Shown here: positions 53,427-62,123 of the stretch, piece after piece
How positions within the stretch are numbered: position 1 is the stretch's first letter
Layout of the letters: each line of letters starts with the position of its first letter
NCBI RefSeq assembly: GCF_001279725.1
Contig: NZ_LGDE01000469.1
Coordinates: forward strand, 62,001-126,000
DNA from: Streptomyces sp. WM4235
Lineage (GTDB): Bacteria > Actinomycetota > Actinomycetes > Streptomycetales > Streptomycetaceae
Length of the DNA: 64,000 bases
Reading direction: 5' to 3'
The notes under the pieces: model-generated
Told to the model about the DNA's origin: nothing
What the model saw: the letters and a program-made list of their open reading frames with translations, nothing else
Databases searched by the model: none
Made by a program: the position numbers and the translations under genes

Positions 53427-53894
53427 GTGTTCACGAGCGTATTGATGATCGAGCAGCCGCTGACCACGGTGGACGTGGACTTCGTCACCACCCTGCACGG
53501 AGACGACCAGGTCTCCTTCGTCGTCCTCATGCAACCCCGAGGTGACCAGGACCGCCTGCTCCGCGCCATCGACGACGTCGCGCTCGGCGAACTTCCCGAG
53601 GCCGTCCACGAGGGCGAGGAGCCCGAGGGGGACGCCGCCCAAGGGCCCGCCGCGCAGGCCCTGGCGCACTCCCTGAACGCCCTGCGCCACAAGGGCGCCA
53701 ACGCCACCGGGCAGATCATCGGGGCCCACCCCCTGGACAAGCTGAAGGCCGTCGTGGAGGAGACGAACGCCGACGAGGTGATCGTCCTGACCGCGCCGCA
53801 TTTCGTCGAGGAGTTCTTCCACCGGGACTGGGCCTCCCGCGCCCGGCACAAGGTCGGCGTTCCGGTGCTCAAGCTCTTCGCCCACAACGAATAG
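53427..53894 (+). CDS. small USP-like hypothetical protein
   Basis: The 155-residue protein has an alternating beta/alpha pattern ending in TNADEVIVLTAPHFVEEFFHRDWASRARHKVGVPVLKLFAHNE, reminiscent of the last strands of universal-stress-like folds. No nucleotide motif is complete. The GTG at 53427 is preferred because GGAGAG lies 8 nt upstream; an ATG at 53409 would add six residues. A small GCGGAA/TTCCGC hairpin (53299-53316) separates it from the preceding gene. murC follows after 46 nt. Function unknown. Confidence 0.75.
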   Translation: MFTSVLMIEQPLTTVDVDFVTTLHGDDQVSFVVLMQPRGDQDRLLRAIDDVALGELPEAVHEGEEPEGDAAQGPAAQALAHSLNALRHKGANATGQIIGAHPLDKLKAVVEETNADEVIVLTAPHFVEEFFHRDWASRARHKVGVPVLKLFAHNE

Positions 53895-53940
53895 GCTGGG
53901 CCCGGTTCACCCCTCGTACTCGATTCCTGGAGCGACCTGA

Positions 53941-55335
53941 ATGAAGCCCGGCCTGCCGACCGCCATGGAACGGCCCCACTTCATCGGCATCGGCGGCGCC
54001 GGCATGTCCGGCATCGCGAAGATCCTCGCCCAGCGCGGGGCCGAGGTGGCCGGAAGCGACTCCCGTGACTCCGAGACCGCCCGGGCGCTGCGCGCCCACG
54101 GCGCCACGGTCCACATCGGGCACGCGGCCGAGCACCTCGCCGACGACTCCACCTGCGTGGTCGTCTCCAGCGCCATCCGGGCCGACAACCCGGAGCTGGT
54201 CCGCGCCGCCGAACTGGGCATCCCCGTCGTGCACCGCTCCGACGCCCTCGCCGGCCTGATGGACGGCCCGCGCGCCATCGCCGTCGCCGGCACGCACGGC
54301 AAGACCACCACCACCTCCATGCTGGCGGTGTCCCTCTCGGCCCTGGGCCTGGACCCCTCGTACGCCATCGGCGGCGACCTCGACGTCCCCGGCTCCAACG
54401 CCCACCACGGCGCGGGCGACATCTTCGTGGCCGAGGCGGACGAGAGCGACCGCAGCTTCCACAAGTACACCCCGCAGGTCGCGATCATCCTCAACGCGGA
54501 ACTCGACCACCACGCGAACTACGCGTCGATGGAGGAGATCCACGAGTCCTTCGAGACCTTCGTCGGCAAGATCGTCCCCGGTGGCACCCTCGTCATCGCC
54601 CACGGTCAGGAGGGCGCCGCCGAGATCGCCCGCCGGGTCGCCGACCGGGACGGCCTCACCGTCGTCACCTACGGCGAGGAGCCCGAGGCCGACGTCCGGA
54701 TCACGAAGATCACCCCGCGCGGCCTGACCAGCGAGGTCACCGTCGTCATCGACGGGCGGATGCTCACCTTCACCGTCTCCGTGCCCGGCCGCCACTACGC
54801 GCACAACGCCGTCGCGGCCCTCGCCGCCGGTGTCGCGCTCGGTATCCCCGCGCACAACCTGGCCTCCGCCCTCGGCAAGTACACCGGGGTCAAGCGCCGC
54901 CTCCAGCTCAAGGGCGAGGAGGCCGGCGTCCAGGTCATCGACTCCTACGCGCACCACCCGACGGAGATGACCGCCGACCTGGAGGCCATCCGCGGCGCCG
55001 CCGGGGATTCCCGCATCCTGGTGGTCTTCCAGCCCCACCTCTTCTCCCGCACCCAGGAACTCGGCAAGGAGATGGGCCGTGCCCTGGCCCTCGCCGACGC
55101 CTCCGTGGTCCTGGACATCTACCCGGCCCGCGAGGACCCGATCCCCGGCATCACCAGCGAGCTGATCATCGCCGCCGCCCGCACCGCGGGCGCCGACGTC
55201 AGCGCCGAGCACGACAAGGCCGCCGTCGCCGACGTCATCGCGGGAATGGCGAAGCCCGGTGATCTCGTTCTCACCATGGGCGCGGGCGACGTCACGGACC
55301 TGGGTCCCCAGATCCTCGCCCGGCTGTCGAACTGA
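53941..55335 (+). CDS. murC: UDP-N-acetylmuramate-L-alanine ligase
   Basis: The 464-residue ATP-dependent ligase adds L-alanine to UDP-MurNAc in peptidoglycan synthesis. Visible are the UDP-binding IGIGGAGMSGIAKILAQRG (about 13-31), the ATP loop IAVAGTHGKTTTTSML (about 113-128), DESDRSFHKYTPQVAIILNAELDHH and VIDSYAHHPTEMTADL. It lies outside the dcw cluster, as in other streptomycetes. The ATG follows GGAGCG at about 7 nt. msrB starts 15 nt downstream. Confidence 0.95.
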   Translation: MKPGLPTAMERPHFIGIGGAGMSGIAKILAQRGAEVAGSDSRDSETARALRAHGATVHIGHAAEHLADDSTCVVVSSAIRADNPELVRAAELGIPVVHRSDALAGLMDGPRAIAVAGTHGKTTTTSMLAVSLSALGLDPSYAIGGDLDVPGSNAHHGAGDIFVAEADESDRSFHKYTPQVAIILNAELDHHANYASMEEIHESFETFVGKIVPGGTLVIAHGQEGAAEIARRVADRDGLTVVTYGEEPEADVRITKITPRGLTSEVTVVIDGRMLTFTVSVPGRHYAHNAVAALAAGVALGIPAHNLASALGKYTGVKRRLQLKGEEAGVQVIDSYAHHPTEMTADLEAIRGAAGDSRILVVFQPHLFSRTQELGKEMGRALALADASVVLDIYPAREDPIPGITSELIIAAARTAGADVSAEHDKAAVADVIAGMAKPGDLVLTMGAGDVTDLGPQILARLSN

Positions 55336-55350
55336 GGGAGCGGGAACGTC

Positions 55351-55758
55351 ATGGCGTACGAGGTCGAGAAGACGGACGAGCAGTGGCAGGCGGAGCTGAC
55401 CCCGTCCGAGTACCAGGTGCTGCGCCTCGCCGGCACCGAGCCCGCCTTCCGCGGTGAGTACACCGACACCAAGACGGAAGGCGTCTACTCCTGCCGGGGC
55501 TGCGGCTCCGAGCTGTTCCGCTCGTCGGAGAAGTTCGAGTCGCACTGCGGCTGGCCGTCCTTCTTCGACCCGAAGGACACCGACGCGGTCGAGCTGATCG
55601 CCGACACCTCGCACGGCATGGTCCGCACCGAGGTCCGCTGCGCGAAGTGCGGCTCGCACCTGGGCCACGTCTTCGAGGGCGAGGGATACCCCACCCCGAC
55701 CGACCAGCGGTACTGCATCAACAGCATCTCCCTGCGGCTGTCCCCCGACGCGTCCTGA
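55351..55758 (+). CDS. msrB: peptide-methionine (R)-S-oxide reductase
   Basis: The 135-residue MsrB has the zinc-binding cysteine pairs YSCRGCG (near 49-52) and CAKCGSHLGHVFEG (near 98-101), the FESHCGWPSFFDP substrate region and the catalytic Cys in RYCINSISLRL (near 124). It repairs the R form of methionine sulfoxide with thioredoxin. A GGGAGCGGG site precedes the ATG by 5-6 nt. It is 15 nt after murC and likely cotranscribed. Confidence 0.95.
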   Translation: MAYEVEKTDEQWQAELTPSEYQVLRLAGTEPAFRGEYTDTKTEGVYSCRGCGSELFRSSEKFESHCGWPSFFDPKDTDAVELIADTSHGMVRTEVRCAKCGSHLGHVFEGEGYPTPTDQRYCINSISLRLSPDAS

Positions 55759-55837
55759 CGCACCGCGCCCCCGTGCCCGTGTCGACACCCCGGTGACGGC
55801 ACGGGCACCGGCGCGCGGGAACGACCGATCGGATCCG

Positions 55838-58357
55838 TCACGCCGGCCCGCCCGCCGCCGTTCCGTCCACGCGGTCGTCGTCGTGGCGGGCGGGGACGTC
55901 GGGCGGGGGCGACGGGGCCGGGCCGGCCGGCCCGGGCGGCGGCCGCCGGCGTCGGGAGGACGGCCTCAGCCGGTCGCGCAGTCGGCCGAACGCGCCCGGG
56001 CGCTGCCAGGCGCGGAACTCCTCGACCCAGCGGCCGCCCAGCCGGTTCAGCTCCTCCTCGACCGCGGCCGACTCCGCGGGCGCCAGCCCCCGCACGACGG
56101 GCCGCAGCACCCGATCGAGCAGGTCCGTACGGGTCTCCTGCCAGACCGGGCCCGCCTGCGGCTGGGAGGACCAGGCGGCGAAGCAGCCCGCGAGCCGGCG
56201 CGGGGAGCGCCGCAACCGGTCCGGCAGCGCCGGATCGCCGGCCAGCCTCCGGTACGCGGCCAACAGCTCGACGTCGTTGCTCTCGATCAGCGCCCGCAGC
56301 TCGCCCTCGGGCCGGTCGTCGCCGAGCAGCCGCTCCGCCACCGCCGCGTACGCGTGGTCCCTCGGCCCCGGTTCCGGGTCCAGGCTCCGCAGGTCCAGTG
56401 CCGTCCGGACCCAGCCGGGACCGGCCGTGCCCGCCCGCAGGTTCCGGGCCAGCTCCAACAGCAGCAGCGACGGCCGCAGCGGCTCGGGCAGCTCCGCCCG
56501 GAACTGCTCCAGCAGTCTCGGCGCGAGCTCCTCCGCCGCCGCGTCGTCCGCCGGCGCCCGCACCGCGGCCCGCGCCAGCGTCCCGCAGGTGCCGGCCTCG
56601 ACGTGCGGCGCGGCCCCGGTCGTCGACAGCAGCAGCGACGCCTCGGCCGCGCTCGGCGGCTCCCCGTCCCACACCAGCCGCATCGCCGTCCGCAGCACCA
56701 ACGGGTCGGCGTGGACGGTGGATCCGCTCCGTTCCACCAGGGCGGACAGGGCCGCGACCCGGTCCGGCACCGAGGCCAGCACCTCGGGGGCCGCCGCGCA
56801 CATGTGCAGGTACCGCACCGGGTCCGCCGCCCGCAGCCGCAACCCGGTCCGGGTGAACACCCGCACCCCCGCCGCCGGATCGCCCACCACGAAGGCGTTC
56901 AGCCGGTTGAGGAGCAGGTGCCGCAGCGCGGGCAGCTCCGTCAGTGCGGCCCGCGCATCCTCCCCGTACGCCCGTTGCGGCTCGGCGAGCAGGGCCAGCG
57001 CCAGCCCGCGCGCCACCTCGGGCACCAGCTCGGTGGCGTCCACCCCGATCGCGGCGGCCACCCGTAACAGTCCGGCCCGCTCGCCCGGTTCGCGCTCCGG
57101 GTCGGCCAGTGCCGCCCGCAGTTCCGGTCCGAGTTCCGTCGCGAGCCGGCCACGCGTGGCCGCGCCCAGCGCGCCGACCGGCGGCGGGGGACCGGCGCCG
57201 CGGACCGCCTCGGTCAGGGCCAGGGCCACCAGCGACTCGTACGCGGCGGGTCGGCCCCAGGCGGCCGGCGCCGCCGGCAGTCGTCCGCGGGCGGCGGCCT
57301 CGGCGGGCGACCGGTCCCGGGCCGGGCGCGCCAGGGCCTCGGTCAGCGCGTGCAGGCGTCCCTCGTCCAGCGCCGCCCCGTGCTCCGCCGCCCACTCGGT
57401 CGCCGCCGTCCTGCCCGCGGAGTCCAGGGTGATCCCGGCGGCCAGGGCCAGCGCCGCCAGCGGGCCCGCGTCGTAGGGCCGGCCCGGTGGCAACGGGCGT
57501 ACCTCCGCCAACAGTGCCTGACGGCCCGCCGACCACACCCGTGCCGCGGTGTCGGCCCACACGTCCCCCGAACCGGTGCCCGGCTCCGCGTCCGTGCCGA
57601 GTGCGCGCGTGGCGTCGTACAGCCGGTACCGGTGGTCCTGCCCGCCCAGGCCGGCGGCGTCCTCGGGCAGCACGCCGATGATCCGCTGCCGGGCGAGCAG
57701 GGGCCGCCGGGTGTACGTGGTGAAGGTCAGCCACTGTCCCCGTTGATGCGGCAGCACGCTGCACGCCAGCATGATCCAACGGGCGACGGCCGTGCTGTCC
57801 CGCTCCACCGGCACCACCCGCGGGGCCGCCGGGTCCTCCGCGAGCCGCCGTACGTCGGCGAAGAAGCCGGCGAGCCAGGGCCCGCGCGCGGCGACGAACT
57901 CCGCCAGCCCGGCCGCGTCGTGGCGGCCCGGCGCGGGAACCCGCTCCAGCGGCGCGGGCGGGCCGCCCGGCGGGGTGTCCGAGGCCCACTGCGACGAACC
58001 CCAGGAGGTGATCGGCAGCGCGCCCTTCGTGGGGCCGGAATCGGCGGGCTGTGGCAGGTGCACCGCGTGCGTGTGGAAGTTGCCCCACCGGCCGTCGTGG
58101 TCCGCGCCCGTGTACACCGAGCGGGCCAACAGTCGGCTGCCGTCCGACAGCACGCTCAGGCTCAACGACTCGGGGAAGGAGGCCAGTTGCTCGGCCGTCG
58201 GATGGTCGGGCGCGTCCCGGGGCGGCTCGTACCCGATCAACCGCCTGGCTTCGCGCAACAGGGATACGGGCGCTCCCGGACTGACCGCGGTGAAGCGGAA
58301 GCCGGAGCCGTCGGGCCCGGGCGGGGCGCAGGTGTAGTGGAGCTGTACGAGCTTCAC
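55838..58357 (-). CDS. GTPase-associated protein 1 (GAP1)-like protein
   Basis: The 839-residue cytoplasmic protein starts KLVQLHYTCAPPGPDGSGFRFTAVSPG and has a conserved-looking N-terminal region (RWGNFHTHAVHLP, PITSWGSSQWASD, WIMLACSVLPHQRGQWLTFTTY up to about 270). Alpha-helical Ala/Leu/Arg-rich segments follow to the end. This is the pattern I remember for GAP1 of GTPase-centred conflict systems in Actinobacteria. The usual partner GTPase and other components are not adjacent, so it looks like an orphan. The GTG start follows GGAGG at 8 nt and overlaps the stop of a small upstream ORF (GTGA). The family call is from memory and should be treated as moderate. Confidence 0.7.
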   Translation of the reverse strand: MKLVQLHYTCAPPGPDGSGFRFTAVSPGAPVSLLREARRLIGYEPPRDAPDHPTAEQLASFPESLSLSVLSDGSRLLARSVYTGADHDGRWGNFHTHAVHLPQPADSGPTKGALPITSWGSSQWASDTPPGGPPAPLERVPAPGRHDAAGLAEFVAARGPWLAGFFADVRRLAEDPAAPRVVPVERDSTAVARWIMLACSVLPHQRGQWLTFTTYTRRPLLARQRIIGVLPEDAAGLGGQDHRYRLYDATRALGTDAEPGTGSGDVWADTAARVWSAGRQALLAEVRPLPPGRPYDAGPLAALALAAGITLDSAGRTAATEWAAEHGAALDEGRLHALTEALARPARDRSPAEAAARGRLPAAPAAWGRPAAYESLVALALTEAVRGAGPPPPVGALGAATRGRLATELGPELRAALADPEREPGERAGLLRVAAAIGVDATELVPEVARGLALALLAEPQRAYGEDARAALTELPALRHLLLNRLNAFVVGDPAAGVRVFTRTGLRLRAADPVRYLHMCAAAPEVLASVPDRVAALSALVERSGSTVHADPLVLRTAMRLVWDGEPPSAAEASLLLSTTGAAPHVEAGTCGTLARAAVRAPADDAAAEELAPRLLEQFRAELPEPLRPSLLLLELARNLRAGTAGPGWVRTALDLRSLDPEPGPRDHAYAAVAERLLGDDRPEGELRALIESNDVELLAAYRRLAGDPALPDRLRRSPRRLAGCFAAWSSQPQAGPVWQETRTDLLDRVLRPVVRGLAPAESAAVEEELNRLGGRWVEEFRAWQRPGAFGRLRDRLRPSSRRRRPPPGPAGPAPSPPPDVPARHDDDRVDGTAAGGPA

Positions 58358-58620
58358 GCGCCCGCCTCCGAGCCGGCCGGCGGGCCCGCCGGGGCGGTCG
58401 AACCACCCGGGGGCCGCGCTCCGTCCGACCGGTGGGTGCGCACCGGGCCGCGGATCGGGCGCGGGCCGCCGGGCGGGGTCGGTAATGCGTCCAGGTGTCG
58501 TAAGTCCGGGCCCTGTCGCGCGGCGAGCGGTTCCCCGTACCGTGCCACCAGGGGAGCCGGTGGGAGGCCGAGCAGGGTGTGGGAGGGCCCGAGGGCATGC
58601 CAGAACTCGGTCCCCGCCAT
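58354..58620 (-). CDS. small TTA-containing ORF coupled to the GAP1-like gene
   Basis: An 88-residue ORF with ATG at 58620 preceded by GGGGGAC at about 7 nt, ending in a 4-nt GTGA overlap with the GAP1-like gene. The first 45 residues (MAGTEFWHALGPSHTLLGLP...) look like a folded segment; the rest is Pro/Gly/Ala/Arg-rich. It contains two TTA codons, which in Streptomyces need the bldA leucyl tRNA. The codon bias is weaker than that of neighbours, so it may be a decayed gene or a leader. I do not recognise a family. Confidence 0.45.
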   Translation of the reverse strand: MAGTEFWHALGPSHTLLGLPPAPLVARYGEPLAARQGPDLRHLDALPTPPGGPRPIRGPVRTHRSDGARPPGGSTAPAGPPAGSEAGA

Positions 58621-58813
58621 CAGTCCGCGTCCCCCCGTGCAGTGTGTGGAGGTCATTTCAGCAGATGTACGGCTGCTTCGGGAGCTTTCCGCAGGGCTTT
58701 CCGTTCGCCGGCTGTACGGCGCAAGGTCAGACAGGGATCTCCATCCGGTACCCCGGGACCGCTGTTCTTGGGGCGCCCCTCGCCTTCCCCTCACCCCCAG
58801 AGGACCTCACCCC

Positions 58814-60874
58814 ATGGCTGAACTCAACCGTCGCAGGTTCCTGCAGATCGCGGGCGGTACGGCCGCCGCCACGATGCTGAACGAGAGCATCGCCCGCGCC
58901 GCCGCCATCCCGGCGCAGGGCAGCACCGGAACGATCCGGGACATCGAGCACATCGTCGTCCTCATGCAGGAGAACCGTTCCTTCGACCAGTACTTCGGTT
59001 CGATGAAGGGCGTCAGGGGCTTCGGCGACCCGCGCCCCGTCCTCCAGGACAACGGAAAGTCGGTCTTCCACCAGTCCAACGGGACGAGGGACATCCTCCC
59101 CTTCAACCCGCAGGTCGACGACCTGGGCATGCAGTTCGTCGAGGGCCTCAACCACGACTGGGCCGGCGGCCACGCGGCGTACAACAACGGCAAGTACGAC
59201 AAGTGGGTCCCGGCCAAGACGGCCACGACCATGTCGTACATGACGCGGAACGACATTCCGTTCCACTACGCCCTCGCCGACGCGTTCACCGTCTGCGACG
59301 CCTACCACTGCTCCTTCATCGGAGCCACCGACCCGAACCGCTACTACCTGTGGTCGGGCCACACGGGCAACGACGGCACCGGGGGCGGACCGGTCCTCGG
59401 CAACCAGGAGGCCGGCTACGGCTGGAGGACCTACCCCGAGCGGCTGGAGGCGGCCGGGGTCTCCTGGAAGATCTACCAGGACGTCGGCGACGGCCTGAAC
59501 GCCGCGGGCCACTGGGGCTGGATCGGCGACGCCTTCCGCGGCAACTACGGCGACAACTCGCTGCTGTACTTCAACTCCTACCGCAACGCCCAACCCGGCA
59601 GCGCCCTGTACGAGAAGGCCCGCACCGGCACCGACGCCAAGGCCGGCGAAGGGTACTTCGACCGGCTGCGCGCCGACGTCGTGAACGGCACCCTGCCCCA
59701 GGTCTCCTGGATCGCCGCGCCCGAGGCCTTCAGCGAGCACCCGAACTGGCCGGTCAACTTCGGCGCCTGGTACATCTCGCAGGTGCTCGACGCGCTGACC
59801 GCGAACCCGGCGGTGTGGGCGAAGACGGCCTTCTTCATCACGTACGACGAGAACGACGGCTTCTTCGACCACGTGGTGCCCCCGTACCCGCCCACCTCGG
59901 CCGCCTGGGGCCTGTCCACGGCGGACGTCACGAAGGACCTGTACGCGGGCGGCGGGGGCTATGCCGCCGGTCCCTACGGGCTGGGCCCCCGCGTCCCGAT
60001 GATCGTCGTCTCCCCGTGGAGCAAGGGCGGCTACGTCTGCTCCGAGACCTTCGACCACACCTCGGTGATCCGCTTCATGGAGCAGCGCTTCGGCGTCCGG
60101 GAACCCAACATCTCGCCGTGGCGCCGCGCCGTCTGCGGCGACCTGACCTCGGCCTTCGACTTCGGCAGGGCCGACGCGTCCCCCGCGTCCCTGCCCTCCA
60201 CGGCCGGCTACCTCCCGCCGGACCACGACGCGCACCCGTCCTACCACCCCGTACCGCCGGCCACCGGCGCCCTGCCGAAGCAGGAGGCGGGCTCCAAGCC
60301 GACGCGCGCGCTGGGCTACCAGCCGTACGTGGACGGCAAGGCCACCGTCTCGACGGGCAAGTTCACCCTGACCTTCGCCTCCGGACCCACCCTGGGGGCC
60401 CACTTCCACAGCACCTCCGGCAACCGCACGGACGGGCCCTGGCCCTACACGGTCGAGGCGGGCAAGACCCTCTCGGACACCTGGAGCACCAGCGCCTCCA
60501 CCAGGAACCAGGTCAACCTCACGGTCTGGGGGCCGAACGGCTTCCTGCGCACCTGGAAGGGTCCCGCCAAGAAGGCCGGCCCCGAGGTCACGGCCCGCCA
60601 CGACGCGACCGCCGGCAACCTCGTGCTGACCCTCGCCAACGCGGGCACGGCGGCCGTGAACCTCACCGTGACCAATACCTACGGTGGCGCTCCGCAGACC
60701 TTCAAGGTCAACCCCGGCGCGACGGTGACCCACCCGGTCGACCTGCGCGCCACGGGCCGCTGGTACGACGTGAAGGTCGTCTCGGACGCCGACGCGGGCT
60801 TCCTGCGCCGCTTCGCGGGCCACGTCGAGACGGGAGCCCCGGGCGTCTCCGACCCGGCGATCAAGACCGTGTGA
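58814..60874 (+). CDS. phosphocholine-specific phospholipase C, Tat-exported
   Basis: The 686-residue enzyme has a twin-arginine signal (NRRRFLQIAGGTAAA, residues 5-19). The alkaline-phosphatase-superfamily catalytic domain follows with IVVLMQENRSFDQYFGSMKGVRGFGDPRP (metal and nucleophile site, about 48-76), HCSFIGATDPNRYYLWSG and FFITYDENDGFFDHVVPP (metal ligands). Two C-terminal DUF756-like beta domains (about 500-680) follow, as in bacterial PLC. It cleaves phosphatidylcholine or sphingomyelin outside the cell. The ATG follows GAGGAC at about 8 nt. Confidence 0.93.
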   Translation: MAELNRRRFLQIAGGTAAATMLNESIARAAAIPAQGSTGTIRDIEHIVVLMQENRSFDQYFGSMKGVRGFGDPRPVLQDNGKSVFHQSNGTRDILPFNPQVDDLGMQFVEGLNHDWAGGHAAYNNGKYDKWVPAKTATTMSYMTRNDIPFHYALADAFTVCDAYHCSFIGATDPNRYYLWSGHTGNDGTGGGPVLGNQEAGYGWRTYPERLEAAGVSWKIYQDVGDGLNAAGHWGWIGDAFRGNYGDNSLLYFNSYRNAQPGSALYEKARTGTDAKAGEGYFDRLRADVVNGTLPQVSWIAAPEAFSEHPNWPVNFGAWYISQVLDALTANPAVWAKTAFFITYDENDGFFDHVVPPYPPTSAAWGLSTADVTKDLYAGGGGYAAGPYGLGPRVPMIVVSPWSKGGYVCSETFDHTSVIRFMEQRFGVREPNISPWRRAVCGDLTSAFDFGRADASPASLPSTAGYLPPDHDAHPSYHPVPPATGALPKQEAGSKPTRALGYQPYVDGKATVSTGKFTLTFASGPTLGAHFHSTSGNRTDGPWPYTVEAGKTLSDTWSTSASTRNQVNLTVWGPNGFLRTWKGPAKKAGPEVTARHDATAGNLVLTLANAGTAAVNLTVTNTYGGAPQTFKVNPGATVTHPVDLRATGRWYDVKVVSDADAGFLRRFAGHVETGAPGVSDPAIKTV

Positions 60875-60905
60875 CGCGCTCGCCCGCCGCGTGCGGCCGT
60901 CGCCG

Positions 60906-60929
60906 CCCCGGGACCGGAAGGTCTCGGGG
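60906..60929 (+). terminator. hairpin terminator after the phospholipase gene
   Basis: CCCCGGGACC (60906-60915) pairs with GGTCTCGGGG (60920-60929), one G-U pair, GGAA loop, 31 nt past the stop. Confidence 0.7.
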
Positions 60930-61038
60930 CCGGTGGCCGCGCACCGTGCGGGATGTCGACTTCACGGTGTGATGGTAGGCCCGGTGGGCAGAACGTAGGG
61001 CGTCGACGTCCTCACGTTCCGTCACCGAGGGAGAACGC

Positions 61039-61794
61039 ATGGCCATCGCCCACCGCAGGATCGGCGCCGGACCCGTCCGCGCGATCGTGTTGCACGACTG
61101 GTTCGGCACGTCCGCCAACTGGGGTTCGGTACTGGACCACTTGGACCCGCGGGAGTTCAGCTACGCCTTCCTCGACTACCGCGGCTACGGCGACCGCCGC
61201 GACGTCGTCGGCCGGTACGACCTCGCCGAGATCGCCGACGACGTCCTCGAACTGGCCGACCAGCTCGGCTGGGACACCTTCTCGCTCCTCGGCCACTCCA
61301 TGGGCGGCAAGGCCGCCCAGCAGGTGCTGGTCCGGGCGTCCGAGCGGATCGAGAGGCTGATCGGCGTCAATCCGGTCCCGGCCGGCCCCTACCCGATGGA
61401 CGACGCCACCCACGCGCTCTTCCACGGCGCCGCCGCGAACGAGGACAACCGGCGCGCCATCCTCGACCTGGTGACCGGCAACCGCGCGACCCGTCACTGG
61501 ATCGACCGGATGGCCGCCCACTCGATGGCCGTCTCCCTGCCCGAGGCCTTCGCCGCCTACCTCGCGAGCTGGGAGTCCCTCGACCTGTCCGCGGCGGTCA
61601 AGGGCAACACCGTGCCGGTGCTGGTCCTCGTCGGGGAGTACGACCCGGCACTGGGTGTCGAGGTGATGCGCGCCACCTGGCAGGCCTGGTACCCGCACTG
61701 TCGGATCCAACCGCTCCCCGGCGCCGGCCACTACCCGCCGCACGAGACGCCGGTCGCGTTCACCGCGGCGATCGAGGCCTTTCTGCGCGGCTGA
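61039..61794 (+). CDS. alpha/beta-fold hydrolase
   Basis: The 251-residue protein has the complete catalytic triad: Ser in LLGHSMGGKAAQ (near 87), Asp in LVGEYDPALG and His in GAGHYPPHE near the C-terminus. The oxyanion region VLHDWFGTSANWG follows the first strand. It resembles BioH-like and epoxide-hydrolase-like enzymes, with a cap domain at about 115-190. A GGGAGAACGC site precedes the ATG. The substrate is unknown and the gene is monocistronic, bounded by hairpins on both sides. Confidence 0.87.
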   Translation: MAIAHRRIGAGPVRAIVLHDWFGTSANWGSVLDHLDPREFSYAFLDYRGYGDRRDVVGRYDLAEIADDVLELADQLGWDTFSLLGHSMGGKAAQQVLVRASERIERLIGVNPVPAGPYPMDDATHALFHGAAANEDNRRAILDLVTGNRATRHWIDRMAAHSMAVSLPEAFAAYLASWESLDLSAAVKGNTVPVLVLVGEYDPALGVEVMRATWQAWYPHCRIQPLPGAGHYPPHETPVAFTAAIEAFLRG

Positions 61795-61832
61795 GGGAGG
61801 GCGGTCGGCGGCCGTCCCCGACCCGGAAACGC

Positions 61833-61869
61833 CCGTGAGGGGTACGAGGAAACCTCGTACCCCTCACGG
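61833..61869. terminator. bidirectional hairpin terminator
   Basis: A perfect 17-bp stem (61833-61849 with 61853-61869) around a 3-nt AAA loop. It lies 39 nt past the hydrolase stop and 11 nt past the 3' end of tRNA-His, serving both convergent units. Confidence 0.88.
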
Positions 61870-61879
61870 GATCCAACAG

Positions 61880-61952
61880 GGTGAGTGACGGGACTTGAAC
61901 CCGCGGCCACCTGGACCACAACCAGGTGCTCTACCAACTGAGCTACACCCAC
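61880..61952 (-). tRNA. tRNA-His (anticodon GTG)
   Basis: On the minus strand the cloverleaf is complete. The acceptor stem GTGGGTG/CACTCAC has one G-U pair. The D arm is AGCTCAGTTGGTAGAGC and the anticodon arm CCTGG-TTGTGGT-CCAGG reads GTG. The T arm is GCGGG-TTCAAGT-CCCGT-type. The discriminator is C73 and a genomic G lies at the -1 position (61953), both hallmarks of bacterial tRNA-His. The CCA end is not encoded. Confidence 0.96.
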
Positions 61953-61991
61953 CACGAAGGGCGGCGGACCACCCGTTCGATGTGCAAGCAC

Positions 61992-61997
61992 AGCATA
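61992..61997 (-). promoter_or_regulatory. possible -10 box of the tRNA-His gene
   Basis: TATGCT on the minus strand, about 39 nt upstream of the tRNA 5' end. No good -35 box is visible. Confidence 0.35.
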
Positions 61998-62123
61998 GCC
62001 GATCAGAGGGGTGCTCCCGCGACGCCATATTCCGGGCCGCCGCCCGCCGGCCGGCCTCGCCCCGGCGGGTTTCGTGCGGCGCGGCCCCTGCCGCCAGCGC
62101 GGGCCGCACGGCAGGATCCCCGT

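Noticed and set aside
58640..58813. Pho-box-like repeat upstream of the phospholipase C gene
   Set aside because: Only a distant GTTCGCC/TGTACGG resemblance; not two clear GTTCACC repeats.
61926..62123. Upstream extension of the M24 peptidase
   Set aside because: Overlaps the tRNA-His gene on the other strand; the ATG at 62124 gives the normal family length.
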